Source of the DNA: CAIUPE01 sp037131735
GTDB taxonomy: Bacteria; Pseudomonadota; Alphaproteobacteria; Rhizobiales; Beijerinckiaceae
DNA length: 64,000 nucleotides
Direction: 5' to 3'
NCBI GenBank assembly: GCA_037131735.1
Contig: JBAXQM010000010.1
Location: 1 to 64,000 of the forward strand
The number at the start of each line of letters is the position of its first letter. Positions within the stretch are counted from its first letter, which is position 1. The position numbers and the translations under genes were made by a program. Shown piece after piece: positions 26,408 to 34,933 of the stretch. The notes under the pieces were generated by a model. The model ran no database searches, was not told where the DNA came from, and saw nothing but the letters and a program-made list of their open reading frames with translations.

Positions 26408-28288
26408 GTGTCGACATCCAATCGCAAACCATCATCGCCAAAAGAGGCGCCTGCTGAACCGTTTAAACGCGCGGTTATCGGCACGATGCGTGCGATTTCG
26501 GGTAAGACCGAACTCGACGTCAGTTTCGCGAATGATCGCCCCGCTTTATTAGGCGACCGCGCACGTTTGCCAGAACCACCGCGTAAGATGACGGCGCAAG
26601 ACGCAGCTATCTTGCGCGGTCACGCGGACTCGATGGCGTTGCGGCTGTCGTGCCACAATGACTCTGTCCACCGGCGACTTCTACCCGGCGGACAAACCGC
26701 ACGCGCGGTTTATGATGCGATTGAACAAGCCCGTTGTGAATCAATCGGTGCCCGCCGCATGGAAGGCGTAGCCGCCAATCTCACCGCAATGCTTGATGAC
26801 AAATATCATCGCGGCAATTTTGATCAGGTCACTGATGTTGCCGATGCGCCGATTGAAGAAGCGCTCGCGATGATGGTGCGCGAACGATTAACAGGGTCCG
26901 CGCCGCCACCTGCCGCGCAAAAGCTTGTCGATCTGTGGCGTCCCTTCATTGAAACAAAGGCCGGCACGAGTCTCGACGGCCTTGAAAATCATATTAATGA
27001 TCAGCGCGCCTTTGCGCGTGTTATTCGTGACGTGCTCGTAAAGCTCGACATGGCCGAAGAGGCTGAGGGCGATAGCAACGACACTAACGAGGACGAAGAA
27101 CAGCAATCCGAAGGCGAAAGCGAAGAGCAAGAAAGCGGCGAGAAAGAAGAACAGGCCTCAAGCGAAGAAACGGAATCAAGCGCTGCAGAAGACTCAGACG
27201 CTGAAACCGAAGAAGGCATGGCCGACGCCGAAGACGGGCCAACGGATGATCAAATGGATGAGGACGACATGCCGGAAACGGATGAGTCCGACAACACGCC
27301 TCGTCCGCCGCCGCCCACGCGTCCTGAAAAGGCTGTTTCCGATTACAAGGTCTTCTCGACCAAACATGATGAGACCATCGGCGCAGAAGAACTCTGTGAT
27401 GCCGAAGAGCTCACGCGCTTGCGTGCCTATCTCGATAAGCAGATTAGTCATCTATCAGGCGTTGTGGCGCGGCTTGCAAACCGTTTGCAACGCCGTTTGA
27501 TGGCGCAACAAAATCGTGCCTGGGAATTTGATCTTGAAGAAGGCGCGCTTGATCCCGCGCGCCTCACCCGCATCATCATTGATCCCTATCAGCCGCTCTC
27601 GTTCAAGCGCGAGAAGGATACGAATTTCCGCGATACTGTTGTCACACTGCTTATCGACAATTCAGGATCGATGCGCGGGCGTCCGATATCGGTTGCTGCA
27701 ACTTGCGCTGATATTCTTGCACGCACGCTTGAGCGTTGCGGCGTGAAGACAGAAATTCTCGGCTTTACAACACGCGCCTGGAAGGGCGGCCAATCACGCG
27801 AATTCTGGTTGCAATCAGGCAAACCGAATATGCCCGGCCGTCTCAATGATTTGCGTCACATCATCTATAAGGCTGCGGATGCGCCTTGGCGGCGTGCACG
27901 TAAAAATCTTGGTCTGATGATGCGCGAAGGTTTGCTCAAAGAGAATATCGACGGCGAAGCGCTCGACTGGGCGCATAAGCGTCTTATCGCGCGTCCTGAA
28001 CAACGCAAGATTCTTATGATGATTTCAGACGGGGCACCCGTTGATGATTCAACACTCTCGGTGAACCCCGGCAATTATCTCGAAAAGCATCTGCGCTTTG
28101 TCATCGATGAAATCGAAAACCGTTCTCCCGTTGAGTTAATAGCCATCGGCATCGGCCATGATGTCACGCGCTATTACAAGCGCGCGGTCACGATTGTTGA
28201 TGCGGAAGAATTGGGCGGCGCGATGACAGAAAAACTTGCCGAGCTTTTCGACGATACAGCACCGGGCGACAAACGCCGCGCGGCGTAA
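26408..28288 (+). CDS. cobT: Cobaltochelatase subunit CobT
   Basis: This 626-residue partner of CobS has an N-terminal alpha-helical part. A very acidic Ser/Glu-rich linker follows (about residues 218-300, SEGESEEQESGEKEEQ). A C-terminal von Willebrand A domain carries the metal-binding MIDAS motif LLIDNSGSMRGRP (near residue 417). The start is a GTG. The last 65 codons (28091-28288) are repeated at 32343-32540 with 10 synonymous changes, so the present 3' end may have arrived with the SIR2 segment. The encoded protein is full length, so function should be unaffected. Confidence 0.95.
   Translation: MSTSNRKPSSPKEAPAEPFKRAVIGTMRAISGKTELDVSFANDRPALLGDRARLPEPPRKMTAQDAAILRGHADSMALRLSCHNDSVHRRLLPGGQTARAVYDAIEQARCESIGARRMEGVAANLTAMLDDKYHRGNFDQVTDVADAPIEEALAMMVRERLTGSAPPPAAQKLVDLWRPFIETKAGTSLDGLENHINDQRAFARVIRDVLVKLDMAEEAEGDSNDTNEDEEQQSEGESEEQESGEKEEQASSEETESSAAEDSDAETEEGMADAEDGPTDDQMDEDDMPETDESDNTPRPPPPTRPEKAVSDYKVFSTKHDETIGAEELCDAEELTRLRAYLDKQISHLSGVVARLANRLQRRLMAQQNRAWEFDLEEGALDPARLTRIIIDPYQPLSFKREKDTNFRDTVVTLLIDNSGSMRGRPISVAATCADILARTLERCGVKTEILGFTTRAWKGGQSREFWLQSGKPNMPGRLNDLRHIIYKAADAPWRRARKNLGLMMREGLLKENIDGEALDWAHKRLIARPEQRKILMMISDGAPVDDSTLSVNPGNYLEKHLRFVIDEIENRSPVELIAIGIGHDVTRYYKRAVTIVDAEELGGAMTEKLAELFDDTAPGDKRRAA
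28091..28288 (+). repeat. cobT 3'-end duplication, copy A (in frame in cobT)
   Basis: These 198 bp (65 codons plus stop) match 32343-32540 at 188 positions, with no gaps. All ten differences are third-base or Leu first-base changes that keep the amino acid. Seven lie in the first 17 codons, and the last 48 bases are identical. Similarity begins at the Leu codon and ends at the TAA plus one base. This copy is the expressed tail of cobT. Confidence 0.9.
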
Positions 28289-28367
28289 AGCTGACAAGAT
28301 TTCCGAGGCTAGCTCACACCCTCAAACGGGTGCCAATCCAAGTTATGACATAATATATTACGTAGCG

Positions 28368-28391
28368 TTAGATTATAGAATTATAATCTAA
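28368..28391. promoter_or_regulatory. Palindrome upstream of the SIR2 gene
   Basis: TTAGATTATA (28368-28377) and TATAATCTAA (28382-28391) form a perfect 10-bp inverted repeat around GAAT, centred 60 bp before the SIR2 start. TATAAT and TATTAC words in the same AT-rich stretch (28350-28395) could be -10 elements. The site may be an operator or a hairpin in the transcript. Just upstream (28316-28331) a CACCC/GGGTG hairpin without a T-run could end the cobT transcript. Confidence 0.5.
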
Positions 28392-28439
28392 TATAAGATG
28401 ATTCGGCTTCGTCATGTCTTTGGAACATAGGAGCTCCCA

Positions 28440-31400
28440 TTGAGATTTATTGCGAACGGTCCCTCCATTCCTCATAGACTCCTTCTGGCAAGAGACGAAG
28501 GCCGAGTTGTTTTCTTTTGTGGAGCGGGTGTCTCTAAAGCTCGGGCAAAATTGCCAAACTTTTTTGAACTCGCGCGGAAAGTCATAAAGTCGCTTGGGGC
28601 ACAACCCGACAGCAAAGCGGTAAAGCTGCTAAAATTAGCGAAGAAAATCGATCCTGCCATTGGAGTGCCTGGAATTGTCTCAGCTGACCGGATTTTCGGT
28701 CTTCTCGAAAGAGATTTTTTACAGAAAGACATAGAAGAGAAGGTTGGATTAGCATTAAAGCCAAAGAAAAATTGCGATGTGAGTGCTCATCGAATTCTTA
28801 TTGATCTCGCCAGAACAAAAGAAGGCCGGGTAAGGATTGTAACGACAAATTTTGATCGACTTTTTAATGAATGTGATAGTGATTTGAGGCACTGGCTTCC
28901 ACCATGCTTGCCAGACCCAAGTCGTCCCAGCGACCTAGATGGTGTCATTTACTTACACGGTCGAGCATCTGAGAAATACACTGTAGCCGAGGGGAATGGG
29001 TTTGTGCTCTCAAGCTCTGAATTTGGACGAGCATACCTATCCGATGGCTGGGCTACAAAATTCATTCGGGACGTGCTTGAAAAATTCGTTGTTGTTTTCG
29101 TCGGTTATTCAGCAGATGACCCGCCTGTGCAATACCTCCTCGAGGCGCTTCGTAAAACTTCCGGGAAGCTTGACGGCGTTTACGCATTTCAATCTGGAAA
29201 TTCTGATGATGCGGTTGCCCGATGGGTAAACAAGGGTATTGAGGCAATACCCTATGATGATTCAAATTCACATTCGGCACTGTGGGAGACGCTTGAGGCA
29301 TGGGCAATTCGCGCCCGCGATCCTGACCTGTGGACGGACAGCATTATTGAACTAGCTTTAAGAGGGCCTGAGGCTCTCTTGCCACACGAGCGCGGTCAAG
29401 TTGCACATGTCGTTTCCACAATTGATGGAATGCGAAAATTTTCTCAAAGCGAGCCGTCTCCTCCGGCGGAATGGTTGTGTGTATTTGACCGAAACATGCG
29501 TTACGCAAAACCCGGTTATCAGATACAACGAATGGATGAACAGGGTCCTTTTGTAAATCCATTCGACTCTTATGGTCTCGATTCTGATATTGTTCCGCCG
29601 TCGATTGCGCCCGATGATCACAATACAAGAAAAGCCCCGCCCGGATCATGGGATGCATTTGCTCTCAATGCATTGGACCGGTCGACCCTAATTGACGCCA
29701 ATCTATCTACATTGCGTGGGCACTGGGCTGTAAACTCACCACAACTGACGCGCCGCATCGAGCTTCTTGGTGATTGGATCGCTAAGGTTTCAGACCAGCC
29801 GGCAACAGTATGGTGGGCAGCGCATCAATCCGCTCTTCATAGCTATGTAAAAAATCAAATCCGCTTGCAACTAGAACGGCCAGAGTGCCAGTCTACGCCC
29901 GAAATCCGCAAAGCTTGGCGATTTTTGTTCGACTCTCGATCCGGCAGCTCGGTCGACTTTGATGGCCATTGGTATGGACTTGCGGCGCAAATCAAAAAAG
30001 ATGACTGGGACAGCATGACCGTCCGTCAGTTTGCTGAAATATCGCGACCATATTTCGAATACGGTCCAGTCTATTGGTATGGTCCAAAGCCACCAAGAGA
30101 TAATGAGCTTCAATCTCATTCATTTTACAAATGCGATGTAAAGTATCCAGATGGGCATGAACGACTGGATATCCCTGCTGCTTGGATTGCAGAAACTATA
30201 AAAGCGCTACGCTATAATTTGGAACATGCACTGGCGCTGGAAACGGAGATTGGCGGTTACGGGTTAATGAATATTAGTCCAATTTGTCACGATGAATTTA
30301 AAGACGGAGAAACTTTCAGTCGTACGTACGGTCTTTCGAAGGCGGTAATCGAGTTTGCTCTAATTTTCGAACGACTAATTAATCTTGATGTCGAAAAAGC
30401 AAGACGCGAGTATACGGCTTGGCCTATCGATGATGATACAATTTTTGCGCGGCTGCGCATTTGGGCGTTGGGCTTTCCAGAGGTAATTCCGCCAGAGCAA
30501 TTTGAACGTACTGTGGCCAGCATAAGCGACAATGCATTTTGGGACGCACGGCATCAGAGAGATTTACTTATTGTTCTCAAACGGCGTTGGAACGATATAC
30601 CAGAGCAATCACGGAGTTTAATTGAAGCTCGAATTCTAGGTGGTCCCTCGAAATGGGAAACGGAGACTGACACAAAATTTGAAGAGCGGAGTGCTTGGGC
30701 CATTCTGGACAGAATTCATTGGTTTTTAGGCGAAGGCTGCGTGCTGAGCGTTGATCCCAAGGAACTAAAGAAACGGTTGGGGCCAATAGCACCAAATTGG
30801 CAGGAAAGTTATGCGGCCAAGGCGGCGGAGTCACGGGAAGGTCGCGGAGGATGGGTCAAGACTGAAACGGAACACTCGGAGCTTTTGGAAGTAGAGCTCG
30901 CGTCGTTACTATCCGTCGCACAGGAGAAAAGCGGGCGCACAGAAGATTTTCTGGTTGAGAATGATCCGTTTGCTGGCCTTGTAATCTCTCGTCCAGTTCG
31001 CGCGTTCACTGCACTTGTTCTTGCCACTAAGCGCTTCGAATACCCACAAAGGTATTGGGAAAAATTTCTGTATTCGCAAGCCCGAAAGGATGATCGACCA
31101 AGGCTAGTGATTGCTATAGCGCGTCGCCTAGCGCAAATTCCACTGCATCAGCTTGGCGAAATAATCCACGCGGCAACTGAATGGCTATCCAAGGTGGTAA
31201 AAATACTTGCCTTCAGTGATCGCGATGCGTTCGATTGCATAGTTAAGCGACTTGTTGACGCATTGAAGTCGCATTCCGCTCTCGGAAGTTCTCAGGTGAT
31301 TCGCGGAAGTCGCGAACCGGATTGGGTGACCGAAGCTATAAATGCTCCCATTGGAAAGATTGCAGAGGCGTTATTTAAAGATCCAAGAATCGACAATTTG

Positions 31401-32279
31401 CAAAAAGACGCTGGACTTCCTGTTACTTGGTTGGCTCATGTACGTGAGCTCCTTACCCTTGAAGGGGAAATGAGACGCCACTGCTTGGTGATTATGTTCT
31501 ACCGTATTAACTGGTTTGATCATAAAGCTCCGACTTGGACCTCCCAAAATCTACTTTGCGCATTGGAAGGCCGAAATGAACTCGACCATGATGCGGCGTG
31601 GGCAGGACTTCTTTGGCGTGGTCAGATGCTATCTGCAAAGTTGTTTATGCTTCTGAAGCCAATGATTTTGAAATTGGTTGTGTCCAGGCTTTCCAGTAAG
31701 AGGGAATATGAGAATGTGCTAGCATCCATGATGTTATCTGCATGGGCAAAAATCATGCCCGAAACGAAAAGGACCGGTCTATCTGACGATGAATTTCGTT
31801 CGCTGCTTATCAAGGCAAACGACGGGTTTCGTTTAGCGGTCTTGCGGCAACTGGAAAATTCCATCTCGCGTTCTGTCGAGGAGGACGCTCAAAAGAATTT
31901 AAATCTTATGATACTGATGCTATCAGACGTCTGGCCAAGGCAAATCTCCGCACGATCTTCAGCCGTTTGCGCACGCTTGACGGATTTCGCATTTTCGAGT
32001 GACGAAAATTTCAACAAAATCGCAGATGCTGTCTTACCTCTTCTGACCAAAATTGAATCGGAGAGGTTACGGATACCGAGGCTTTACATGGAACGGAACA
32101 GCATTCCGAAGCGCTACCCCGAAAAGACACTGGCAATTCTCGCGACGGTACTGCCAGACAATGTGTCAGCGTGGCCATATGGAATTGACAGCATATTAAT
32201 TCAGATTGGTGAAGCAGATAATCGATTGAGCACGGACGAGCGCTTGATTGAACTGATGCGTCGATGGGCGGCAAGATAG
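28440..32279 (+). CDS. Large SIR2-domain protein, probable anti-phage NADase
   Basis: This 1279-residue protein starts with a TTG preceded by AGGAG at good spacing (28429-28433). The SIR2_2-type domain covers about residues 15-290. Visible motifs are FFCGAGVS (GAG at 28-30), the catalytic pair N137 and D139 in TTNFDRLF, H173 in YLHG, and VGYSADD at 221-227, all needed for NAD hydrolysis. The remaining ~990 residues carry no domain I recognise with certainty. They look largely helical, without membrane segments, and could be a phage-sensing or oligomerisation part as in defence-associated sirtuins (Dsr1/Dsr2 type). The gene stands alone, between two copies of the cobT tail. Defence function and NADase activity are inferred from the family. 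Confidence 0.85.
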   Translation: MRFIANGPSIPHRLLLARDEGRVVFFCGAGVSKARAKLPNFFELARKVIKSLGAQPDSKAVKLLKLAKKIDPAIGVPGIVSADRIFGLLERDFLQKDIEEKVGLALKPKKNCDVSAHRILIDLARTKEGRVRIVTTNFDRLFNECDSDLRHWLPPCLPDPSRPSDLDGVIYLHGRASEKYTVAEGNGFVLSSSEFGRAYLSDGWATKFIRDVLEKFVVVFVGYSADDPPVQYLLEALRKTSGKLDGVYAFQSGNSDDAVARWVNKGIEAIPYDDSNSHSALWETLEAWAIRARDPDLWTDSIIELALRGPEALLPHERGQVAHVVSTIDGMRKFSQSEPSPPAEWLCVFDRNMRYAKPGYQIQRMDEQGPFVNPFDSYGLDSDIVPPSIAPDDHNTRKAPPGSWDAFALNALDRSTLIDANLSTLRGHWAVNSPQLTRRIELLGDWIAKVSDQPATVWWAAHQSALHSYVKNQIRLQLERPECQSTPEIRKAWRFLFDSRSGSSVDFDGHWYGLAAQIKKDDWDSMTVRQFAEISRPYFEYGPVYWYGPKPPRDNELQSHSFYKCDVKYPDGHERLDIPAAWIAETIKALRYNLEHALALETEIGGYGLMNISPICHDEFKDGETFSRTYGLSKAVIEFALIFERLINLDVEKARREYTAWPIDDDTIFARLRIWALGFPEVIPPEQFERTVASISDNAFWDARHQRDLLIVLKRRWNDIPEQSRSLIEARILGGPSKWETETDTKFEERSAWAILDRIHWFLGEGCVLSVDPKELKKRLGPIAPNWQESYAAKAAESREGRGGWVKTETEHSELLEVELASLLSVAQEKSGRTEDFLVENDPFAGLVISRPVRAFTALVLATKRFEYPQRYWEKFLYSQARKDDRPRLVIAIARRLAQIPLHQLGEIIHAATEWLSKVVKILAFSDRDAFDCIVKRLVDALKSHSALGSSQVIRGSREPDWVTEAINAPIGKIAEALFKDPRIDNLQKDAGLPVTWLAHVRELLTLEGEMRRHCLVIMFYRINWFDHKAPTWTSQNLLCALEGRNELDHDAAWAGLLWRGQMLSAKLFMLLKPMILKLVVSRLSSKREYENVLASMMLSAWAKIMPETKRTGLSDDEFRSLLIKANDGFRLAVLRQLENSISRSVEEDAQKNLNLMILMLSDVWPRQISARSSAVCARLTDFAFSSDENFNKIADAVLPLLTKIESERLRIPRLYMERNSIPKRYPEKTLAILATVLPDNVSAWPYGIDSILIQIGEADNRLSTDERLIELMRRWAAR

Positions 32280-32342
32280 CCGTGATTCGGAATCAGGCGC
32301 TGCGTTAATCTTCCGCCTTTCAGTATCTACCTTTGTGAAATG

Positions 32343-32540
32343 TTGCGCTTCGTGATAGATGAAATTGAAAACCGTTCACCCGTTGAGTTAATCGCCATCG
32401 GCATCGGCCATGATGTGACGCGCTATTACAAGCGCGCGGTTACGATTGTTGATGCGGAAGAATTGGGCGGCGCGATGACAGAAAAACTCGCCGAGCTTTT
32501 CGACGATACAGCACCGGGCGACAAACGCCGCGCGGCGTAA
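32343..32540 (+). pseudogene. Stranded cobT 3' end (duplication copy B)
   Basis: This fragment encodes the last 65 residues of CobT with identical amino acid sequence to 28091-28288 but ten synonymous base changes. It begins abruptly after an ATG that happens to be in frame (32340) and has no ribosome site, vWA MIDAS or upstream domains. It ends 3 bp before the convergent transporter gene. The lack of any amino acid change means the two copies diverged while both were functional. This is therefore probably the original chromosomal tail displaced by the insertion, not an old decayed duplicate. Confidence 0.85.
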
Positions 32541-32543
32541 AAC

Positions 32544-33146
32544 TTAAACGCTCGCTTTTTCCGCGCGTTCCATCGGCAAGACCACACTCATCAACGCGCC
32601 ATAAGGCAGAAGCGCAATCAGCGCGATGAGCATTTTTACCGAGAAATCAAACACAGCGAGGCTTTGCCAGAGCATCACCTCGGTGCCGAACAAATTCACA
32701 GGCCCCGACATATCGGGATCGCCTGCGAAAGCGAGCGAGAAGAAGAGTATCGTATCAAGCGCTGAGCCCATGACGCTGCCCACGAAAGGTGCGCGCCACC
32801 AGGCTTGTCGACGCAAGCGATTGAACACGGTGATGTCGAGCAATTGGCCCACAAGAAACGCCGTGCCGGAAGCCAACGCAATGCGCGGTGTTGCAAGCCA
32901 AATCGAAAGCACAACAGCGACAGCAAAACCGGCAATCACAAGCTGCCGCGCCACGCGCGGGCCATAACGGCGATTGGTCAAATCAGTGACAAGAAAGGCT
33001 ACCGGATAGGTGAACGCGCCCCAAGTGAGATAATCACCAAGGTCAAAAGGCGTGAAAGGATATTGAACGAGAATATTCGACGCGACGACAACGAGCGTCA
33101 TCGCAATGACCGGCACGATGAGCCGATGAAAGGCAAGAGAGAACAT
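32544..33146 (-). CDS. Queuosine precursor transporter (VUT family, YhhQ-like)
   Basis: This 200-residue inner-membrane protein with six or so helices belongs to the DUF165/VUT family, which imports preQ0/preQ1 for queuosine in tRNA. Signature segments are VVVASNILVQYPF, TYPVAFLVTDLTNRRYG near residues 45-61, and the SGTAFLVGQLLDITVFNRLRR loop. It is convergent with the cobT-tail remnant (3-bp gap). I looked for a preQ1 riboswitch in the roughly 100 bp upstream and saw none. Confidence 0.88.
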   Translation of the reverse strand: MFSLAFHRLIVPVIAMTLVVVASNILVQYPFTPFDLGDYLTWGAFTYPVAFLVTDLTNRRYGPRVARQLVIAGFAVAVVLSIWLATPRIALASGTAFLVGQLLDITVFNRLRRQAWWRAPFVGSVMGSALDTILFFSLAFAGDPDMSGPVNLFGTEVMLWQSLAVFDFSVKMLIALIALLPYGALMSVVLPMERAEKASV

Positions 33147-33248
33147 CTCACAGTCCTTGAATGCGAACGGCAGAGGCCGATGCGGGGTTCGTTAAGTCAC
33201 GAGAGGCTGACGGCGGAGGCCGACGCCTAAAGACAGAGAAGCACCTGA

Positions 33249-33536
33249 TTAGTGAGCAGCGAGCTTCTTCTCGAGATCGCGCTTCAAACCGCGTGCGGTT
33301 GGCGAGAGATCTTCAGAGCGTGCCTTGACGAGAAACGCATCAAGACCACCACGATGCTCCACCGTGCGCAGCGCGTTGGCCGACACGCGCAGGCTCACCG
33401 AACGACCGAGTGCGTCCGACTGCAAAGTCACTTGGCAGAGATTGGGGAGGAATTTCCGCTTGGTCTTGCGGTTCGAGTGGCTGACAAGCTGTCCGCTCAA
33501 CACGGCTTTACCTGACAATTCGCAACGGCGTGACAT
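33249..33536 (-). CDS. rpmB: 50S ribosomal protein L28
   Basis: This 95-residue ribosomal protein begins MSRRCELSGKAVLSGQLVSHSN, then KTKRKFLPNLCQVTLQSDALG and VSLRVSANALRTVEHRGGLDAF. The C-terminal extension KARSEDLSPTARGLKRDLEKK is typical of alphaproteobacteria. The ATG at 33536 is the family start; the longer frame to 33581 is not supported. It probably has its own transcript. Confidence 0.96.
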   Translation of the reverse strand: MSRRCELSGKAVLSGQLVSHSNRKTKRKFLPNLCQVTLQSDALGRSVSLRVSANALRTVEHRGGLDAFLVKARSEDLSPTARGLKRDLEKKLAAH

Positions 33537-33788
33537 GGGCTTCGTCCTTATTGGTCGTAATGGGCCCGCTTTCGCCGCCATCCCTAAAGACGGAGGGCGG
33601 CCAGAGCCGCCCCATCGACATGCGCACCCTCAAAAATTGGGTCGAGGGTCTATAGGGGAGAAGCCGCCAGAGCGTCAAGCGAAACCTAGCTTTTTCGGCT
33701 CTCTCACATCAAATCCAGACAAATCAGTCCCCACCCTGTAGATGTAAGGCAACGATTCGCCCTCAATTTGAGCTTCCCGGACGGTTTT

Positions 33789-34634
33789 ATGACCCGATAT
33801 TCCGCATTCTTGCGGCTGAGTTTTGTGATTTTTCTGACTTTGGGGGTGCTTATCGGCCTCCCGACGCCGGCTCGCGCCGCGCCAAAGGCCTATTCAATCT
33901 ATTACGAGGTCTCAATCGCCTTTATTTCGATCGGAACGGCACGCTTTTCGGAAACAAGAAGGGGATCAGGTTACAAACTCCATCTCGGCGCGGATTTCTT
34001 AGGCGTTTTCCGCTATTTTTTCGCTCCAAGACTGACCGCAGATGTCGATGGGATCGAGAGTGGCGGTAAGCTTTCGGGCACGCGCTACAGTCTCGTGGTT
34101 GATCATCCAGAGGATCCGCAACGGGTCGATATGACGCTTTCGGGCGGCTCGATCACAAATGCCGTTTTAACCCCGCCACTGCCCGAACGGGCCGATCGGG
34201 TGACGGTGCTCCCCGAACATAAACGCGGCGTGACGGATCCGCTGACGGCCTTCTTGATCCCCTTTAAAGGGACCCCCTCAGCGTCCGAGGTCTGCGCGCA
34301 AACTTTGAAAGTCTTCGATGGTGCAGGGCGTTTTGATATTACACTGATCCCTGATCAGGAACGGACACTGAGCATTCCCGGTTATGCGGGACCAACCGTT
34401 GATTGTTTCGTGCGCTATATGCCGGTCTCCGGCCATCGCGAAAAGCGTGCGAATGTGACCTATATGGAAAATAACCGCGATATTTCAGTACGTCTCGCGC
34501 AGGTTCCCGGTCAGTCCTATCTCGTACCGGTCGAAATTCAGATTGCCACACTGATTGGCAATTTGCGGATTGAAGCGGTGAAGATCGAAGGCTTCGAAAA
34601 GGCGCCCGAAGCAACAACGGCCGACGCCAATTAA
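33789..34634 (+). CDS. DUF3108 domain-containing exported protein
   Basis: This 281-residue protein has an N-terminal signal peptide (LSFVIFLTLGVLIGLPTPARA, cleavage near residue 33). A beta-rich DUF3108 domain follows: YSIYYEVSIAFISIGTARFSE, VDGIESGGKLSGTRYSL and a closing PVEIQIATLIGNLRIEAVKIEGF. DUF3108 proteins are periplasmic, with a lipocalin-like predicted fold and no settled function. The ATG at 33789 places the signal peptide close to the start; a TTG at 33768 would add 7 residues. Confidence 0.82.
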   Translation: MTRYSAFLRLSFVIFLTLGVLIGLPTPARAAPKAYSIYYEVSIAFISIGTARFSETRRGSGYKLHLGADFLGVFRYFFAPRLTADVDGIESGGKLSGTRYSLVVDHPEDPQRVDMTLSGGSITNAVLTPPLPERADRVTVLPEHKRGVTDPLTAFLIPFKGTPSASEVCAQTLKVFDGAGRFDITLIPDQERTLSIPGYAGPTVDCFVRYMPVSGHREKRANVTYMENNRDISVRLAQVPGQSYLVPVEIQIATLIGNLRIEAVKIEGFEKAPEATTADAN

Positions 34635-34933
34635 AATTTCAACGCCAATGTCCCAATTTGCGACAGAAACAACGCGAAAAGCTCTGATTCGTGCAGGGTC
34701 TGTTCCCGATTTGCGCCAAATCTTGATGAAACGTGAATCCGCGCGCCAATCCGGCTTCATTGATTTTTCATGAGTCTCGAAGGGACTTCATTCAGAAGCG
34801 ATTCGGACGCGATTCGTTCCCGCCTCGTTCGAATTGGTTGAGGGTTCCTGTTTCAAATCGTCTCAATTTGCGACATTCGGTTTGACTTTGACACAGGCGG
34901 TCATGCAGGTTCACCGCCCAATCGAAGATCATC
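34635..34933 (+). other. 299-bp non-coding gap before the helicase gene
   Basis: No credible reading frame, tRNA or terminator is visible. The words CAATTTGCGACA occur twice (about 34653 and 34863), 210 bp apart. TTGACT/TTGACA-like hexamers near 34880-34890 could be part of the helicase promoter, but no convincing -10 element is placed. Confidence 0.4.

Larger units (their letters stand above)
28289..32342 (+). mobile_element. Defence-gene insertion at the cobT stop codon
   Basis: About 4.05 kb lie between the two cobT-tail copies; with one repeat the unit is 4252 bp. It contains only an AT-rich promoter region and the SIR2-domain gene, which is visibly more AT-rich in codon choice than cobT. 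Removing one unit would restore cobT directly facing the yhhQ-like gene across 3 bp. The repeat-flanked layout resembles integration that regenerates a gene's 3' end, but no recombinase is present. Mobility is an inference. Confidence 0.6.

Noticed and set aside
28368..28604. Antisense reading frame across the SIR2 start (78 codons), possible antitoxin
   Set aside because: No ribosome site and no domain. It overlaps the conserved SIR2 coding sequence and looks like a shadow frame.
28289..32343. Multi-gene defence system (Thoeris, SIR2-HerA, SIR2-APAZ)
   Set aside because: The unit has only one gene. No TIR, HerA ATPase or Argonaute-like gene is next to it, so the single-gene sirtuin type is the better comparison.
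32340..32540. Separate small gene of 66 codons after the SIR2 gene
   Set aside because: The product is exactly the CobT C-terminus, with no ribosome site and no complete domain. It is a stranded gene end.
33147..33248. preQ1 riboswitch before the queuosine precursor transporter gene
   Set aside because: I looked for the preQ1-I hairpin plus A-rich tail and the larger class II fold and could not place either.
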